The notes under the pieces were generated by a model. It did not search any database. It was given only the letters and a program-made list of their open reading frames with translations, and had not been told where the DNA came from. A stretch of DNA of 64,000 bases from NCBI RefSeq assembly GCF_004216575.1, contig NZ_SGWW01000001.1:1-64000 (forward strand), read 5' to 3'. Shown here piece after piece: positions 12,609 to 22,548 of the stretch (within the stretch, counting starts at the first letter, position 1; the number at the start of each line of letters is the position of its first letter). The stretch comes from Microcella putealis. Its GTDB lineage: Bacteria; Actinomycetota; Actinomycetes; Actinomycetales; Microbacteriaceae. A program made the position numbers and the translations under genes.

Positions 12609-13808
12609 ATGCCGGATTCCGGCGCCCCGCTGACGATTGTCGTCGGCATCACGGGCGGCATCGCCGCGTACAAAGCGGTGGGTGTCGCCCGTGGCTTCGT
12701 TCAGGCGGGGCATGACGTACACATCGTCGCCACCGAGGGCGCCCTGCGCTTCGTGGGCCGACCCACGCTCGAGGCGATCAGCCGCAACCCCGTGCACACC
12801 GAGCTCTATGAGGGTGTCGCCGAGGTGCGGCACGTCGCGCTCGGTCAGCGCGCCGACCTGATCGTGGTGGCCCCCGCGACGGCCCACTCGATCGCCTCGC
12901 TCGCCGCCGGCCTCGCGGGCGACCTCTTGGGTACGACCGTGCTCGCCTCCGAGGCGCCCCTCGTCATCGCCCCGGCGATGCACACCGAGATGTGGCTCAA
13001 CGCGGCCACCCAGGCGAATGTGGCGACGCTGCGCGAGCGGGGCGTGCTGATCGTGGGCCCGGCCTCCGGCCAGCTGACGGGCGACGACAGCGGCCCCGGC
13101 CGCATGGCCGAGCCCGACGAGATCGTGCGGGCGGCGCTCGACGCCGTGCGCCCGCGTGACCTTCAGGGGATGCGCGTAGTCATTTCGGCCGGCGGCACGC
13201 GCGAGCCGATCGACCCCGTCCGCTTCCTCGGCAACCGCTCAAGCGGGCGCCAGGGCGTGGCCCTCGCGGACGCGGCGCGCTCGCGCGGGGCGGACGTCGT
13301 CCTCATCGCCGCCCACCTGGAGGTGCCACCGCCCGCCGGCGTCCGCGTCGTCGAGGTGGGTACCGCCGCTGAGTTGAACGCCGCGATGCTCGCCGAGCAG
13401 CCGGGCGCCGAGCTCGTGATCATGGCGGCCGCCGTCGCCGACTTTCGACCGGTGGCCGTCGCCGGCGAGAAGATCAAGAAGACCGACGACGGTGCGGTGC
13501 CCGAGCTGCGGCTTGAGCGCACGGACGACGTGCTGACGGCGCTGGCCGCCGCGCGCCCGGCCGGCCAGCGTCTCGTGGGCTTCGCGGCCGAGACAGTGGG
13601 CTCCGAGGCAGAGCTCGTTGCCTTGGCCGCCGGCAAGGCCGCTCGCAAGGGTGCCGACGTGATCATCGCCAACCGCGTCGGCGACGGGGTCGTGTTTGGT
13701 CAAGCGTCAACCGATGTCATCATCGTCGACGCGGCCGGTAGCGTGGTGGCGAAGGCCTCGGGCGACAAGCTGTCAGTGGCCCACCGTATTCTCGACGCGC
13801 TCGGCTGA
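12609..13808 (+). CDS. coaBC: Bifunctional phosphopantothenoylcysteine decarboxylase/synthase
   Basis: The 399-residue protein makes 4'-phosphopantetheine for coenzyme A. The N-terminal CoaC flavoprotein has GITGGIAAYKAV, the catalytic histidine in EVRHVALG and APAMHTEMW. The C-terminal CoaB half (from about residue 185) begins VVISAGGTREPIDPVRFLGNR, with the CTP-binding AAVADFRP and the KIKK motif. It starts 7 bp after rpoZ. Only a weak ribosome site is visible. Confidence 0.95.
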   Translation: MPDSGAPLTIVVGITGGIAAYKAVGVARGFVQAGHDVHIVATEGALRFVGRPTLEAISRNPVHTELYEGVAEVRHVALGQRADLIVVAPATAHSIASLAAGLAGDLLGTTVLASEAPLVIAPAMHTEMWLNAATQANVATLRERGVLIVGPASGQLTGDDSGPGRMAEPDEIVRAALDAVRPRDLQGMRVVISAGGTREPIDPVRFLGNRSSGRQGVALADAARSRGADVVLIAAHLEVPPPAGVRVVEVGTAAELNAAMLAEQPGAELVIMAAAVADFRPVAVAGEKIKKTDDGAVPELRLERTDDVLTALAAARPAGQRLVGFAAETVGSEAELVALAAGKAARKGADVIIANRVGDGVVFGQASTDVIIVDAAGSVVAKASGDKLSVAHRILDALG

Positions 13809-13844
13809 TTCGGCCAAGCGCCCGCCCGACACCACCGGAGCCCC

Positions 13845-15038
13845 ATGTCCTCGCTGCGTCTGTTCACGTCTGAGTCTGTGACCGAGGGTCACCCCGACAA
13901 GATGTGCGACCAGATCAGCGACCGCATTTTGGATGCTCTGCTCACGGTCGACCCGCAGGCTCGCGTCGCCGTCGAAACGCTCGTCACGACGGGGCTCGTT
14001 CACGTCGCCGGCGAGGTCACGACGAGCGGCTATGTCGACATTCCCGGCATCGTGCGCCAGACCGTGACCGACATCGGCTACACCGGCAGCGACGTGTGGT
14101 TCGACGGGCGCTCGTGCGGTGTCTCGATCTCGATCGGCGGCCAATCGCCTGACATCGCGCAGGGGGTCGACTCGGCGTTCGAAACCCGCGAGGGCGAGAG
14201 CGTCGACGCCGACGACCGCCAGGGTGCGGGCGACCAGGGGCTGATGTTCGGCTACGCCACGCGCGAGACGCCGACGCTCATGCCGCTGCCGATCTGGCTC
14301 GCCCACCGCCTGTCTGAGCGCCTCGCCACCGTGCGTAAAGACGGCACCCTCGGCTACCTCGGCCCCGACGGCAAGACCCAGGTCACGGCGGGCTACGACG
14401 GTCAGGTGCCGCGCACGATCGAGACGATCGTGGTGAGCACGCAGCACCGTGCCGAGGTCGACACGCCCCAGGTGCGCGCCGACGTCGAGCGCGAGGTCAT
14501 TCGCCCCGTTCTCGAGGCGGCCGGTTTCGGTGACCAGGCCCCGCGCATCCTCATCAACCCGACCGGCACCTTCGTCATCGGGGGCCCCCAGGGTGACGCC
14601 GGGCTCACGGGTCGCAAGATCATCGTCGACACCTACGGCGGCGCATCGCGCCACGGCGGGGGCGCCTTCAGCGGTAAAGACCCGTCGAAGGTCGACCGCT
14701 CAGCCGCGTACGCCATGCGCTGGGTGGCCAAGAACGCCGTCGCCGCCGGCCTCGCCGACCGGCTCGAGGTGCAGGTGGCCTACGCGATCGGCACGGCGGC
14801 GCCCGTGGGGCTATACGTCGAGAGCTTCGGCACCGGCCACGTCGACGACGACACGATCATTCGGGCGATTCGCGACACCTTTGACCTGCGCCCGGCGGCC
14901 ATCGTGCGCGAGCTCGACCTCCTGCGACCCATCTACGGACAGACGGCCGCCTACGGTCACTTCGGGCGCGAGCTGCCCGACTTCAGCTGGGAGACGCTCG
15001 ACCGCGCAGACGCGCTGCGCGCGAGCGCTGGGCTCTGA
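13845..15038 (+). CDS. metK: S-adenosylmethionine synthase
   Basis: The 397-residue enzyme makes SAM from methionine and ATP. All three domains are present: [16 protein letters not shown] at the N-terminus, [12 protein letters not shown] (about residues 125-136) and the phosphate loop [16 protein letters not shown] (about residues 268-283). The 36-bp gap to coaBC is too short for a SAM riboswitch and none is seen. Confidence 0.97.
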   Translation: MSSLRLFTSESVTEGHPDKMCDQISDRILDALLTVDPQARVAVETLVTTGLVHVAGEVTTSGYVDIPGIVRQTVTDIGYTGSDVWFDGRSCGVSISIGGQSPDIAQGVDSAFETREGESVDADDRQGAGDQGLMFGYATRETPTLMPLPIWLAHRLSERLATVRKDGTLGYLGPDGKTQVTAGYDGQVPRTIETIVVSTQHRAEVDTPQVRADVEREVIRPVLEAAGFGDQAPRILINPTGTFVIGGPQGDAGLTGRKIIVDTYGGASRHGGGAFSGKDPSKVDRSAAYAMRWVAKNAVAAGLADRLEVQVAYAIGTAAPVGLYVESFGTGHVDDDTIIRAIRDTFDLRPAAIVRELDLLRPIYGQTAAYGHFGRELPDFSWETLDRADALRASAGL

Positions 15039-15057
15039 GCCGCGGGGGCGAGCGCGC

Positions 15058-17061
15058 GTGACCGCCGAACCGATCGCGCGGGTGCTGATCGATTCGCCGC
15101 TGCCGCAGCTCGACCGCCTGCTCGAGTACCGCATCCCTGAATCGCTTGATGGGGATGCGAGGCCCGGTGTGCGGCTCGTCGTGCCGCTGCGCACGGGCGG
15201 CCGCCAGGCGAAGGGCTACCTCGTCGACCGTGTGGCCGAGGCGAGTTTCGGCGGCCAGCTCGCCGAGATCTCGGAGGTGGTGTCGACCGCGCGCGTGCTC
15301 ACGCCCGAGGTGTACCGCCTCGCTCGCCGCGCGGCCGACCGCGCCGCCGGCACGGCCAGTGACCTGCTGCGCCTCGCAGTACCACCGCGACAGGTGCGCA
15401 TCGAAAAGGCCTGGCTCGGCGCGCTCGACGCGGCAGGGCGCACCGGCCCGGCTCTGACGCCCGCCGAGATCGCCGTCGCGGAGGGTGCCCCCGCCCCCGC
15501 GCTCGATTCCGACACGATCGCCGTCCTCCGCGATCCCACGGCGGCGGCGGGGGATCGTCGCATCGCACTCACGGCGCCGCAGCGGCTCGTTGAGGCCGGT
15601 CACGGGGAGTGGCTTCCCGCCGGACTCATGACCCTCGTGGGGCTTGCCGCCCGCACGGTGGCGGGCGGGCGCTCGGCGATCATCGCTGTGCCCGACTACC
15701 GCGATCTCGACCTCGTGGCCGCGGCCGCCGCGCTCGTGCTGCCGGGCGAGGCGATTGCCCGGGTCGACGCGGGGCGCGGGGCGGGGGAGCGCTACCGCGG
15801 CTTCCTGCGCGCCCTCGAGAAGCGCCCGGCGCTCGTGATCGGCACCCGCACCGCCGTGACGGCGCCCGCGCACCGACTCGGACTCATCGCCCTCTGGGAC
15901 GACGGCGACCCCCTGCACGCCGAACAGCACGCGCCCGGCGTACACGCCCGCGACCTGGCGCTTCTGCGACACGACGACGCGGCCTGTGGTCTCATCCTCG
16001 CCGCGCACTCGCCCTCCGCCGACACTCAGCGACTCGTCGAGATCGGCTATCTGCGCACCGTGACGCCCGCGCGGTCCGCGCGGCGGCGCATCCGACCGAC
16101 CACGCGCGCGGTTGGCGCCGACGAGCCGGGGGCCCGCGCGCGCATCCCCTCGATCGCGTGGCGAGCCGCTAGCGAGGCGCTCGCCACCGGCCCCGTTCTG
16201 CTGCAGGTGGCGCGCCCCGGTTTTGACCCGCGCATCGTGTGCGCCGACTGCGGCGAGGCGGTGCGCTGTCGCGTCTGCGCAGGCCCGGTCGGGGTGCGCC
16301 GCGCCGGGGCGGCGCCCTCGTGTCGCTGGTGCGGGGCCATCGCCCCTGCCGCGCCCTGCACCCGCTGCGCGGGGACGCGCCGCCGGGCGAGCACGCCCGG
16401 CTCGGTGCGCACCGCCGACGAGCTGGGCCGAGCCTTCCCCGGGGCGCGCGTCATCGTCTCCGACGCCGACCACGCCCACCAGCAGGTCGAGCCCGGCCGC
16501 ACGATCGTGGTCGCGACCCGCGGGGCCGAGCCGATCGTCGCGGGCGGCTACCGTGCCGTTCTGCTGCTCGACGCCGAGCGCATGCTCGCCCGCGACGGCC
16601 TCCGGGTCGTCGACGACTGCCTGCGGTGGTGGCAGAACGCGGCAGCGCTCGCGGCCGACGACGCGCCCGTACTGCTCGTCGGAGTCGACGGGCCCGTCGC
16701 TCAGGCGCTCGCCACCGGCACCGCCGACGAGCTGATCGCCGCCGAACTCGCCGACCGCCGCCGACTGCGCTTCCCACCCGCCGTGCGCTCGGCAACCGTC
16801 ACCGGCACGGCGCCCGAGGTGCGCGCCGCACTCGAACCGGTGCTCGCCCTCGACGGCGTCGACGCGCTCGGGCCGGTCGACACGGCCGATGGTCAGGTTC
16901 GGGCGATCGTGCGCCTCGACTACGCCCGCGGAGTCGATGTCGCGCACGAACTGCGGGCCGCGGTCGTCGCGGCAGCCACGGCTCGCGCGCAGCGACGCCG
17001 CTCGACCCTGCGCGTGCGATTCGACGACCCGACAGCGTTTGACGCGGCTCTCGACGAGTGA
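15058..17061 (+). CDS. priA: PriA-like primosomal protein N', ATPase-dead actinobacterial form
   Basis: The 667-residue protein keeps the N-terminal DNA-binding wing (VLIDSPLPQLDRLLEYRIP) and a zinc region with CADC, CRVC, CRWC and CTRC pairs (about residues 394-442). Helicase motifs have decayed: the Walker A position reads AGHGEWLPAG, and the DEEH box is replaced by LWDDGDPLHAEQH. This matches the known actinobacterial PriA variant that probably serves as a replication-restart scaffold without helicase action. The frame extends upstream through metK, but GTG 15058 starts the conserved N-terminus 19 bp after metK. Confidence 0.85.
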   Translation: MTAEPIARVLIDSPLPQLDRLLEYRIPESLDGDARPGVRLVVPLRTGGRQAKGYLVDRVAEASFGGQLAEISEVVSTARVLTPEVYRLARRAADRAAGTASDLLRLAVPPRQVRIEKAWLGALDAAGRTGPALTPAEIAVAEGAPAPALDSDTIAVLRDPTAAAGDRRIALTAPQRLVEAGHGEWLPAGLMTLVGLAARTVAGGRSAIIAVPDYRDLDLVAAAAALVLPGEAIARVDAGRGAGERYRGFLRALEKRPALVIGTRTAVTAPAHRLGLIALWDDGDPLHAEQHAPGVHARDLALLRHDDAACGLILAAHSPSADTQRLVEIGYLRTVTPARSARRRIRPTTRAVGADEPGARARIPSIAWRAASEALATGPVLLQVARPGFDPRIVCADCGEAVRCRVCAGPVGVRRAGAAPSCRWCGAIAPAAPCTRCAGTRRRASTPGSVRTADELGRAFPGARVIVSDADHAHQQVEPGRTIVVATRGAEPIVAGGYRAVLLLDAERMLARDGLRVVDDCLRWWQNAAALAADDAPVLLVGVDGPVAQALATGTADELIAAELADRRRLRFPPAVRSATVTGTAPEVRAALEPVLALDGVDALGPVDTADGQVRAIVRLDYARGVDVAHELRAAVVAAATARAQRRRSTLRVRFDDPTAFDAALDE

Positions 17062-17102
17062 CCTCGCGCGGCGTGCCCGCAGCCGTGGGGCAGAATCGTC
17101 GG

Positions 17103-18032
17103 GTGACTCGCCTCAGACTGCTGTTCGCCGGAAGCCCCGCCGCGGCAGTCCCGTCGCTCGCGGCCCTCGCCGGCGGGCCGCACGCGGTGGAGGCCGTCAT
17201 CACCCGTCCACCAACACCGCAGGGCCGCAAGCGGGTGCTCACGCCGACGCCCGTCGAGGTCGAGGCTGAGCGCCTCGGACTCGAGGTGCTGCACGCGCGC
17301 AGCCTCACCCCGCTGACCGACGAGCTCGTCGCCCGTCAGGTCGATCTGGGCGTCATCGTGGCGTTTGGCGGACTTATTCGCGAACCCCTGCTCTCGGCCC
17401 CGCGCCTCGGCTGGATCAACCTGCACTTCTCGCTGCTACCGGCCTACCGGGGCGCCGCGCCCGTGCAGCGCGCCATCATGGCGGGCGACACCCGCACCGG
17501 CATGAGCGTCTTTCGGCTGACGGCCGGACTCGACGAGGGTGAGCTGCTCGCGCAGCGCGCGCAGCCGATCGGGGCCCACGACACTGCGGGCTCGCTGCTC
17601 GAGCGTCTCGCCACCGACGGGGCGGGTCTCGTCGCCAGCGTCGTAGACGCACTGGCCGACGGCACCGCGACCGCGACGCCGCAGCAGGGCACCCCGTCGT
17701 TCGCCCCCAAACTCACCCGCGACGACGGGCGCGTGACGTTCACGTCCTGTGTCGCGACCGTGTCGGCGCGTGTCCGCGGAACCACCCCCGAACCCGGCGC
17801 CTTCGCTGAGCTCGATGACGGCACCACCGTCAAGCTGCTCGAGGTCGCCATCGCGCACGACGCGCCGGCGCTCGAACCGGGCCGGCTCACCGTTCAGGCG
17901 GGCGCGGCGCTCGTCGGCACCGCCGACCGCCCGCTCGAGCTCATCCGCGTCCAGCCGGCCGGCAAGCAGGCCATGCGGGCGGTCGATTGGATGCGCGGCC
18001 TGCGCGACGCCGCCGAGCGGCGGTTCCGATGA
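17103..18032 (+). CDS. fmt: Methionyl-tRNA formyltransferase
   Basis: The 309-residue enzyme formylates initiator tRNA. The formyl-THF site includes the HFSLLPAYRGAAPVQRAI motif (about residues 107-124), with a C-terminal OB-like domain from about residue 205. CAGAAT (17091-17096) stands 6 nt before the GTG with no Shine-Dalgarno, suggesting a leaderless transcript. An upstream in-frame ATG at 17058 would overlap priA and lacks conserved residues. The stop overlaps the rsmB ATG. Confidence 0.95.
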   Translation: MTRLRLLFAGSPAAAVPSLAALAGGPHAVEAVITRPPTPQGRKRVLTPTPVEVEAERLGLEVLHARSLTPLTDELVARQVDLGVIVAFGGLIREPLLSAPRLGWINLHFSLLPAYRGAAPVQRAIMAGDTRTGMSVFRLTAGLDEGELLAQRAQPIGAHDTAGSLLERLATDGAGLVASVVDALADGTATATPQQGTPSFAPKLTRDDGRVTFTSCVATVSARVRGTTPEPGAFAELDDGTTVKLLEVAIAHDAPALEPGRLTVQAGAALVGTADRPLELIRVQPAGKQAMRAVDWMRGLRDAAERRFR

Positions 18033-19468
18033 ACCCCGGTGAACCACGTCGTTCGTCGGGCCGAGCATCCGGTGGGGCATCGCGTGGGTCATCCGGTCGG
18101 GCGCCGGCGGGGCCGTCGCCCCGTCGGATCGCCTTCGACGTCGTGCACGCCGTCGCGCGCGACGACGCCTACGCGAACCTGCTGCTGCCGACGCGCATCC
18201 GTCGGGCCCGCCTCACCGGGTCGGACGCCGGCTTCGCCACCGAGCTGACGTACGGAACGCTGCGCAGCCGGGGGCTCTACGACGCCGTCATTGCGCGAGC
18301 CGCCGGGCGAGCGATCGATCGCATCGACCCGCTCGCGCTCGACGTGCTGCGGCTCGGCGCACACCAGCTGCTCGGCATGGAGACCCCGCCCCACGCCGCC
18401 GTCGACGAGTCGGTGCGGCTCGCTCGGCAGGTGGGTGCCCCGCGCGCCGCCGGCTTCGTCAACGCCGTGCTGCGCCGCGTCGGCGAGCGCAGCCTCGACG
18501 AGTGGCAAACACTGTTGACCGCGGGGGTGAGCTCGGTGCGGGGCATCCTCGCGATTCGCCACGCGCATCCGGAATGGGTGGTTGACGCCCTCGCCGACGC
18601 GCTCGCGGCCGAGGGGCGGGGGGCCGAACTCGACGCGCTGCTCGCGGCCGACAACGACCCGCCGCGCGTCACGCTTGTCGCGCTGCCGGGCCTCGCCGAG
18701 CCGCTCGCCGCCGATGACCCGTCCCGCACGAGGTACTCGCCGCTCGGCGTGCGCTCTCGTTCGGGTGACCCGGCCGCCGACCCCGAGGTCACCTCCGGCG
18801 TGCGTCGGGTGCAGGACGAGGGATCGCAACTGGCCGCCCTCGCGCTCAGTCGCGCGCGGCCCGCTACGCCGGGGGAGCGCTGGCTCGACCTCTGTGCCGG
18901 CCCCGGCGGCAAGGCGGCGCTGCTCGCGGCCGAGGCCCGCGCGGCGGGCGCGCAGCTCGTGGCGAACGAGGCCGTGCCGCAGCGCGCCGAACTGGTGCGC
19001 CGCGCCCTCGCGCCCGTCGCCCCCGAGGTCGAGGTGCGCGCCGGTGACGGTCGCACCATCGGCGACACCGAGCCGGGGGCGTTTGACCGCATCCTGGTCG
19101 ATGCGCCGTGTACGGGTCTCGGTGCGCTCCGCCGTCGCCCCGAGGCGCGCTGGCGCAAGAGCGCCGACGATGTGGCGCCCCTCGCGGCGCTGCAACGCGA
19201 GCTGCTGACGGCGGCGCTCGACGCCGTCGCCCCGGGCGGTCTCGTCGCCTACGTCACCTGCTCGCCCCACCCAGAAGAAACCCGCGCGGTCGTGGATGCG
19301 GCGCTCGCGACGCGTGCCGACGCCACCGCCCTCGACACGCCCGCGATCCTCTCGCGCATCGTGCGGGAACCGCTCGACCTCGGGCCGGGCACGGCCGCGC
19401 AGCTGTGGCCGCACCGGCACGGCACCGACGCGATGTTCATCCAGCTCATCGAGCGCGCGGCCCACTGA
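18029..19468 (+). CDS. rsmB: 16S rRNA (cytosine-967 C5) methyltransferase
   Basis: This 479-residue RsmB/Fmu-type enzyme has a Ser/Gly/Arg-rich leader (residues 1-35), a NusB-like RNA-binding domain and a Rossmann methyltransferase domain. The SAM loop is LDLCAGPGGKAALLA, the first cysteine motif DAPCTGLGALRRRPEARW, and the catalytic cysteine lies in VTCSPHPEET. The ATG overlaps the fmt stop (ATGA), as in the conserved fmt-rsmB pair. Confidence 0.93.
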   Translation: MNPGEPRRSSGRASGGASRGSSGRAPAGPSPRRIAFDVVHAVARDDAYANLLLPTRIRRARLTGSDAGFATELTYGTLRSRGLYDAVIARAAGRAIDRIDPLALDVLRLGAHQLLGMETPPHAAVDESVRLARQVGAPRAAGFVNAVLRRVGERSLDEWQTLLTAGVSSVRGILAIRHAHPEWVVDALADALAAEGRGAELDALLAADNDPPRVTLVALPGLAEPLAADDPSRTRYSPLGVRSRSGDPAADPEVTSGVRRVQDEGSQLAALALSRARPATPGERWLDLCAGPGGKAALLAAEARAAGAQLVANEAVPQRAELVRRALAPVAPEVEVRAGDGRTIGDTEPGAFDRILVDAPCTGLGALRRRPEARWRKSADDVAPLAALQRELLTAALDAVAPGGLVAYVTCSPHPEETRAVVDAALATRADATALDTPAILSRIVREPLDLGPGTAAQLWPHRHGTDAMFIQLIERAAH

Positions 19469-19485
19469 CGCCGCCTCGCGCGCTC

Positions 19486-19518
19486 GCGGCCCCGCTGCGG
19501 GCGGATGCGCGGGGCCGC
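19486..19518 (+). terminator. Terminator hairpin after rsmB
   Basis: GCGGCCCCG (19486-19494) pairs perfectly with CGGGGCCGC (19510-19518) across a 15-nt loop that contains GGATGCG. It lies directly upstream of the rpe -10 element, separating the two transcripts. Confidence 0.65.
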
Positions 19519-19522
19519 TGAC

Positions 19523-19528
19523 TACGCT
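19523..19528 (+). promoter_or_regulatory. -10 element of rpe (leaderless)
   Basis: TACGCT ends 6 nt before the rpe GTG at 19535. A transcript starting 6-7 nt downstream of the hexamer would begin at the start codon. Confidence 0.5.
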
Positions 19529-19534
19529 GGCGAC

Positions 19535-20203
19535 GTGACCGCGCGCATCAACCCGAGCATCCTGTCGGCCGATTTCGTCAACATGGAGCGCGATCTGAAT
19601 CGCATCCAGACCGCCGATTACGTGCACGTCGACGTGATGGACAACCATTTCGTGCCGAACCTCACCTTCGGCCCGCAGATGGTCGGCCGGGTGCAGGACG
19701 TCTCGCCGATTCCGCTCGACGTGCACCTGATGATCAGTGATGTCGACCGCTGGGGGCCGGGCTACGCCGAACTGGGCGCGTTTTCGGTCACCTTCCACGT
19801 GGAGGCCGCCACCGATCCGGTTGCCGTCGCGCGCGCCATTCGCGATCGCGGCGCCCGCGCGGGCCTCGCGCTGAAGCCCGGAACCCCCGTCGAGCCGTAC
19901 CTCGAGCTGCTGCCCGAGTTCGATCAGGTGCTCGTCATGACCGTCGAGCCCGGCTTCGGGGGGCAGTCGTTCATGCCCGAGACGATGCCGAAGCTGCGGC
20001 TGCTGCGCGAGCAGGTGCGCCGCCTCGGCGTCGACACCTGGCTGCAGGTCGACGGCGGCATCGCCCTCGACACGATTGCGATCGCCGCCGAGGCCGGCGC
20101 CGACACCTTTGTCGCGGGCTCGGCCGTCTACGGCGCCGACGACCCCGAGCGCGCGATCGCCGGTCTGCGCGAGGCCGCCACGTCTGCTTGGATGGAACCA
20201 TGA
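19535..20203 (+). CDS. rpe: Ribulose-phosphate 3-epimerase
   Basis: The 222-residue TIM barrel interconverts ribulose- and xylulose-5-phosphate. It has the family signatures INPSILSADF, HVDVMDNHFVPNLTFGP with the metal-binding histidine and aspartate, VEPGFGGQSF and QVDGGI. The GTG start at 19535 is chosen over an upstream in-frame ATG because homology begins here and a -10 element lies 6 nt upstream. The stop overlaps the next ATG. Confidence 0.95.
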   Translation: MTARINPSILSADFVNMERDLNRIQTADYVHVDVMDNHFVPNLTFGPQMVGRVQDVSPIPLDVHLMISDVDRWGPGYAELGAFSVTFHVEAATDPVAVARAIRDRGARAGLALKPGTPVEPYLELLPEFDQVLVMTVEPGFGGQSFMPETMPKLRLLREQVRRLGVDTWLQVDGGIALDTIAIAAEAGADTFVAGSAVYGADDPERAIAGLREAATSAWMEP

Positions 20204-20568
20204 GCCAGCTGAGCAAGCCCGAAATCGACTTCTTCGAGGGCCCCGCGCCCACCGAGCTCGTCATCACCGACCTGGTGGTCGGTGACGGTGCGGAGGCCAC
20301 TCCCGGTGCGACCGTCGACGTGCACTACGTCGGCGTCGAGTTCGACAGCGGTGAAGAGTTCGACGCGTCGTGGAACCGCGGGTCGTCGATCAACTTCCCC
20401 CTCGGCAGCCTGATCGCCGGCTGGCAGCAGGGCATCCCCGGCATGAAGGTGGGCGGCCGTCGCCAGCTCGTCTGCCCGCCGCACCTCGCCTACGGTCCCG
20501 CCGGTGGCGGCCATCGCCTGTCGGGCAAGACGCTCGTCTTCGTCATCGACCTGCTCGGCGTCTCCTGA
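20200..20568 (+). CDS. FKBP-type peptidyl-prolyl isomerase
   Basis: The 122-residue cytoplasmic single-domain FKBP has VDVHYVGVEFDSGEEFDASW (signature near residues 40-59), GSLIAGWQQGIPGMKVGG and a C-terminal LVFVIDLLGV. The usual FKBP active-site Y, F, D, V/I and W positions appear to be present. The ATG at 20200 overlaps the rpe stop; an in-frame ATG 12 nt upstream is possible. No signal peptide is present. Confidence 0.9.
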   Translation: MSQLSKPEIDFFEGPAPTELVITDLVVGDGAEATPGATVDVHYVGVEFDSGEEFDASWNRGSSINFPLGSLIAGWQQGIPGMKVGGRRQLVCPPHLAYGPAGGGHRLSGKTLVFVIDLLGVS

Positions 20569-20595
20569 CCCACGGTTCGTGAAGCGTCGCCCCGG

Positions 20596-20601
20596 TACGC
20601 T
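20596..20601 (+). promoter_or_regulatory. -10 element of hisE (leaderless)
   Basis: TACGCT is followed by 6 nt and then the hisE GTG. There is no Shine-Dalgarno. Confidence 0.5.
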
Positions 20602-20607
20602 TGCCGG

Positions 20608-20871
20608 GTGAAGACGTTCGAATCGCTGTACGCCGAGCTCGCCGAGAAAGCCCGCTCGCGCCCCGAGGGCTCCGGCACCGTGGCGCAGCTCGACGCCGGC
20701 GTGCATGCGATCGGCAAGAAGATCGTCGAGGAGGCCGCCGAGGTCTGGATGGCCTCCGAGTACGAGAGCGACGCGGCCGCCGCAGAGGAGATCTCGCAGC
20801 TGCTGTACCACCTGCAGGTCATGATGGTCGCGAAGGGCCTGACGCCCGACGACGTCTATCGCTACCTGTAG
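20608..20871 (+). CDS. hisE: Phosphoribosyl-ATP pyrophosphatase
   Basis: The 87-residue all-alpha MazG-like enzyme hydrolyses PR-ATP to PR-AMP, the second step of histidine synthesis. The metal-binding EEAAEVWMA with the [13 protein letters not shown] helix is present. As in most actinobacteria it is separate from hisI and sits directly before hisG. GTG start, apparently leaderless. Confidence 0.95.
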   Translation: MKTFESLYAELAEKARSRPEGSGTVAQLDAGVHAIGKKIVEEAAEVWMASEYESDAAAAEEISQLLYHLQVMMVAKGLTPDDVYRYL

Positions 20872-20947
20872 CGGTTCGCGCCGCTGGCGCTGACCGCCCA
20901 CCCGCCCAATGGATGCGCGCCCCGCGCGCTCGAGGAAGACCACCGGA

Positions 20948-21787
20948 ATGCTGAGAATCGCGGTGCCCAACAAGGGCTCGCTGTCCGAGACCGCGGCGCA
21001 CATGCTCGCTGAGGCCGGGTACACGGGTCGGCGCGATCCGCGCGCCCTGACGAGCGCGGATGCGCGCAACGGCGTCGAGTTCTTCTACCTGCGCCCGCGC
21101 GATATCGCCACCTACGTGGGCTCGGGCGCGCTCGACGTCGGCATCACCGGGCGCGACCTGCTGCTCGATTCGGGGTCTGAGGCCCGCGAGATTCAGACTC
21201 TCGACTTCGGTGACTCGACGTTCCGCTTCGCCGCGCCGCCGAACACGGTGCGCACGCTGGACGATCTGGGCGGGCTGCGGGTGGCGACGAGTTACCCCGG
21301 GCTCGTGGGCGACTTCCTCGCGCGGCACGGTGTGACCGCCGATCTCATTCGCTTGGATGGCGCGGTCGAGTCGGCCGTACGGCTGGGGGTCGCGGACGCG
21401 GTCGCCGACGTCGTGTCGACCGGTGCCACCCTGCGCGCCCAGGGCCTCGAAATCGCCGGCCCCGTGATCCTCGAGTCGACCGCGGTGCTGATCAGCGCGC
21501 AGCCCGATCGACCCGGAATTGCGACGCTACAGCGGCGCCTCCAGGGTGTTCTTGTCGCCCGTCAGTACGTCCTCATGGACTACGACCTGCCCCGTGAGCT
21601 GCTCGAGAAGGCCCAGGCGGTCACCCCCGGTCTCGAGTCGCCGACCGTGAGTCCGCTGGCCGACAGCGGCTGGGTCGCGGTGCGGGCCATGGTGCCGCGC
21701 GCCGACGTGAACCACGTCATGGACGAGCTGTACGACCTCGGCGCCCGGGCGATCCTCGTCGGATCGATCCACGCCGCTCGCCTCTGA
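20948..21787 (+). CDS. hisG: ATP phosphoribosyltransferase (long form)
   Basis: The 279-residue protein catalyses the first, histidine-inhibited step of the pathway. The catalytic domain has [24 protein letters not shown] and the PRPP loop [21 protein letters not shown]-terminal ACT-like regulatory domain (from about residue 205) makes this the long, self-sufficient form, so no hisZ is needed. The ATG at 20948 starts the homology; the upstream extension to 20909 is not conserved. The stop overlaps the hisF ATG. Confidence 0.95.
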   Translation: MLRIAVPNKGSLSETAAHMLAEAGYTGRRDPRALTSADARNGVEFFYLRPRDIATYVGSGALDVGITGRDLLLDSGSEAREIQTLDFGDSTFRFAAPPNTVRTLDDLGGLRVATSYPGLVGDFLARHGVTADLIRLDGAVESAVRLGVADAVADVVSTGATLRAQGLEIAGPVILESTAVLISAQPDRPGIATLQRRLQGVLVARQYVLMDYDLPRELLEKAQAVTPGLESPTVSPLADSGWVAVRAMVPRADVNHVMDELYDLGARAILVGSIHAARL

Positions 21788-22548
21788 TGTCGGTCGCCAC
21801 CCGCGTCATCCCGTGCCTCGACGTCGCCGGGGGCCGCGTCGTGAAGGGCGTCAACTTCCTCGGCCTGCGCGACGCCGGCGACCCCATCGAGCTGGCCCGC
21901 CGTTACTTCGAGCAGGGCGCTGACGAGATCACCTTCCTCGACGTGACCGCGACGGTTGACCAGCGCGAGACAACCTACGACGTGGTGCGGGCGACGGCCG
22001 AACAGGTCTTCATTCCCCTCACCGTCGGCGGGGGAGTGCGCTCGACAGACGACGTCGCCCGGCTGCTCGGCCACGGCGCCGACAAGATCGGCGTGAACAG
22101 TGCCGCCATCGCCCGCCCGGCCCTGATTGACGAGATCGCCGACCGTTTTGGCGCCCAAGTCTGCGTGCTCTCCCTCGACATCACACGCGACGCATCGGCC
22201 CCGAGCGGTTTCATCGTCACGACCCACGGTGGCCGCACCCGCACCGAGATCGACGCTCTTGCCTGGGCGAGCGAGGCCATCGAGCGCGGCGCCGGCGAAC
22301 TGCTCGTCAATTCGATCGATGCCGACGGCACCAAGGCAGGCTTCGACCTCGAGTTGATTGCGGCGGTCCGCGAGATCGCCCGCGTGCCCGTCATCGCCTC
22401 TGGCGGTGCCGGAGCCCTCGAGCACTTCGCTCCCGCCGTTCAGGCAGGCGCCGATGCCGTGCTCGCGGCCTCGGTCTTCCACAACGGCGAGCTGACGATC
22501 GGCGAGGTCAAAGGTTCGCTCCGCGACGCGGGGGTGCTGGTGCGATGA
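21787..22548 (+). CDS. hisF: Imidazole glycerol phosphate synthase, cyclase subunit
   Basis: This 253-residue TIM barrel has [18 protein letters not shown] with the catalytic aspartate at residue 11, the second catalytic aspartate in LSLDI, and [11 protein letters not shown]. It uses ammonia from HisH, which is not in the window. It overlaps hisG by one base and hisI by four. Confidence 0.96.
   Translation: MSVATRVIPCLDVAGGRVVKGVNFLGLRDAGDPIELARRYFEQGADEITFLDVTATVDQRETTYDVVRATAEQVFIPLTVGGGVRSTDDVARLLGHGADKIGVNSAAIARPALIDEIADRFGAQVCVLSLDITRDASAPSGFIVTTHGGRTRTEIDALAWASEAIERGAGELLVNSIDADGTKAGFDLELIAAVREIARVPVIASGGAGALEHFAPAVQAGADAVLAASVFHNGELTIGEVKGSLRDAGVLVR

Noticed and set aside
13809..13844. 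SAM riboswitch before metK
   Set aside because: The gap is only 36 bp and shows no SAM-riboswitch core.
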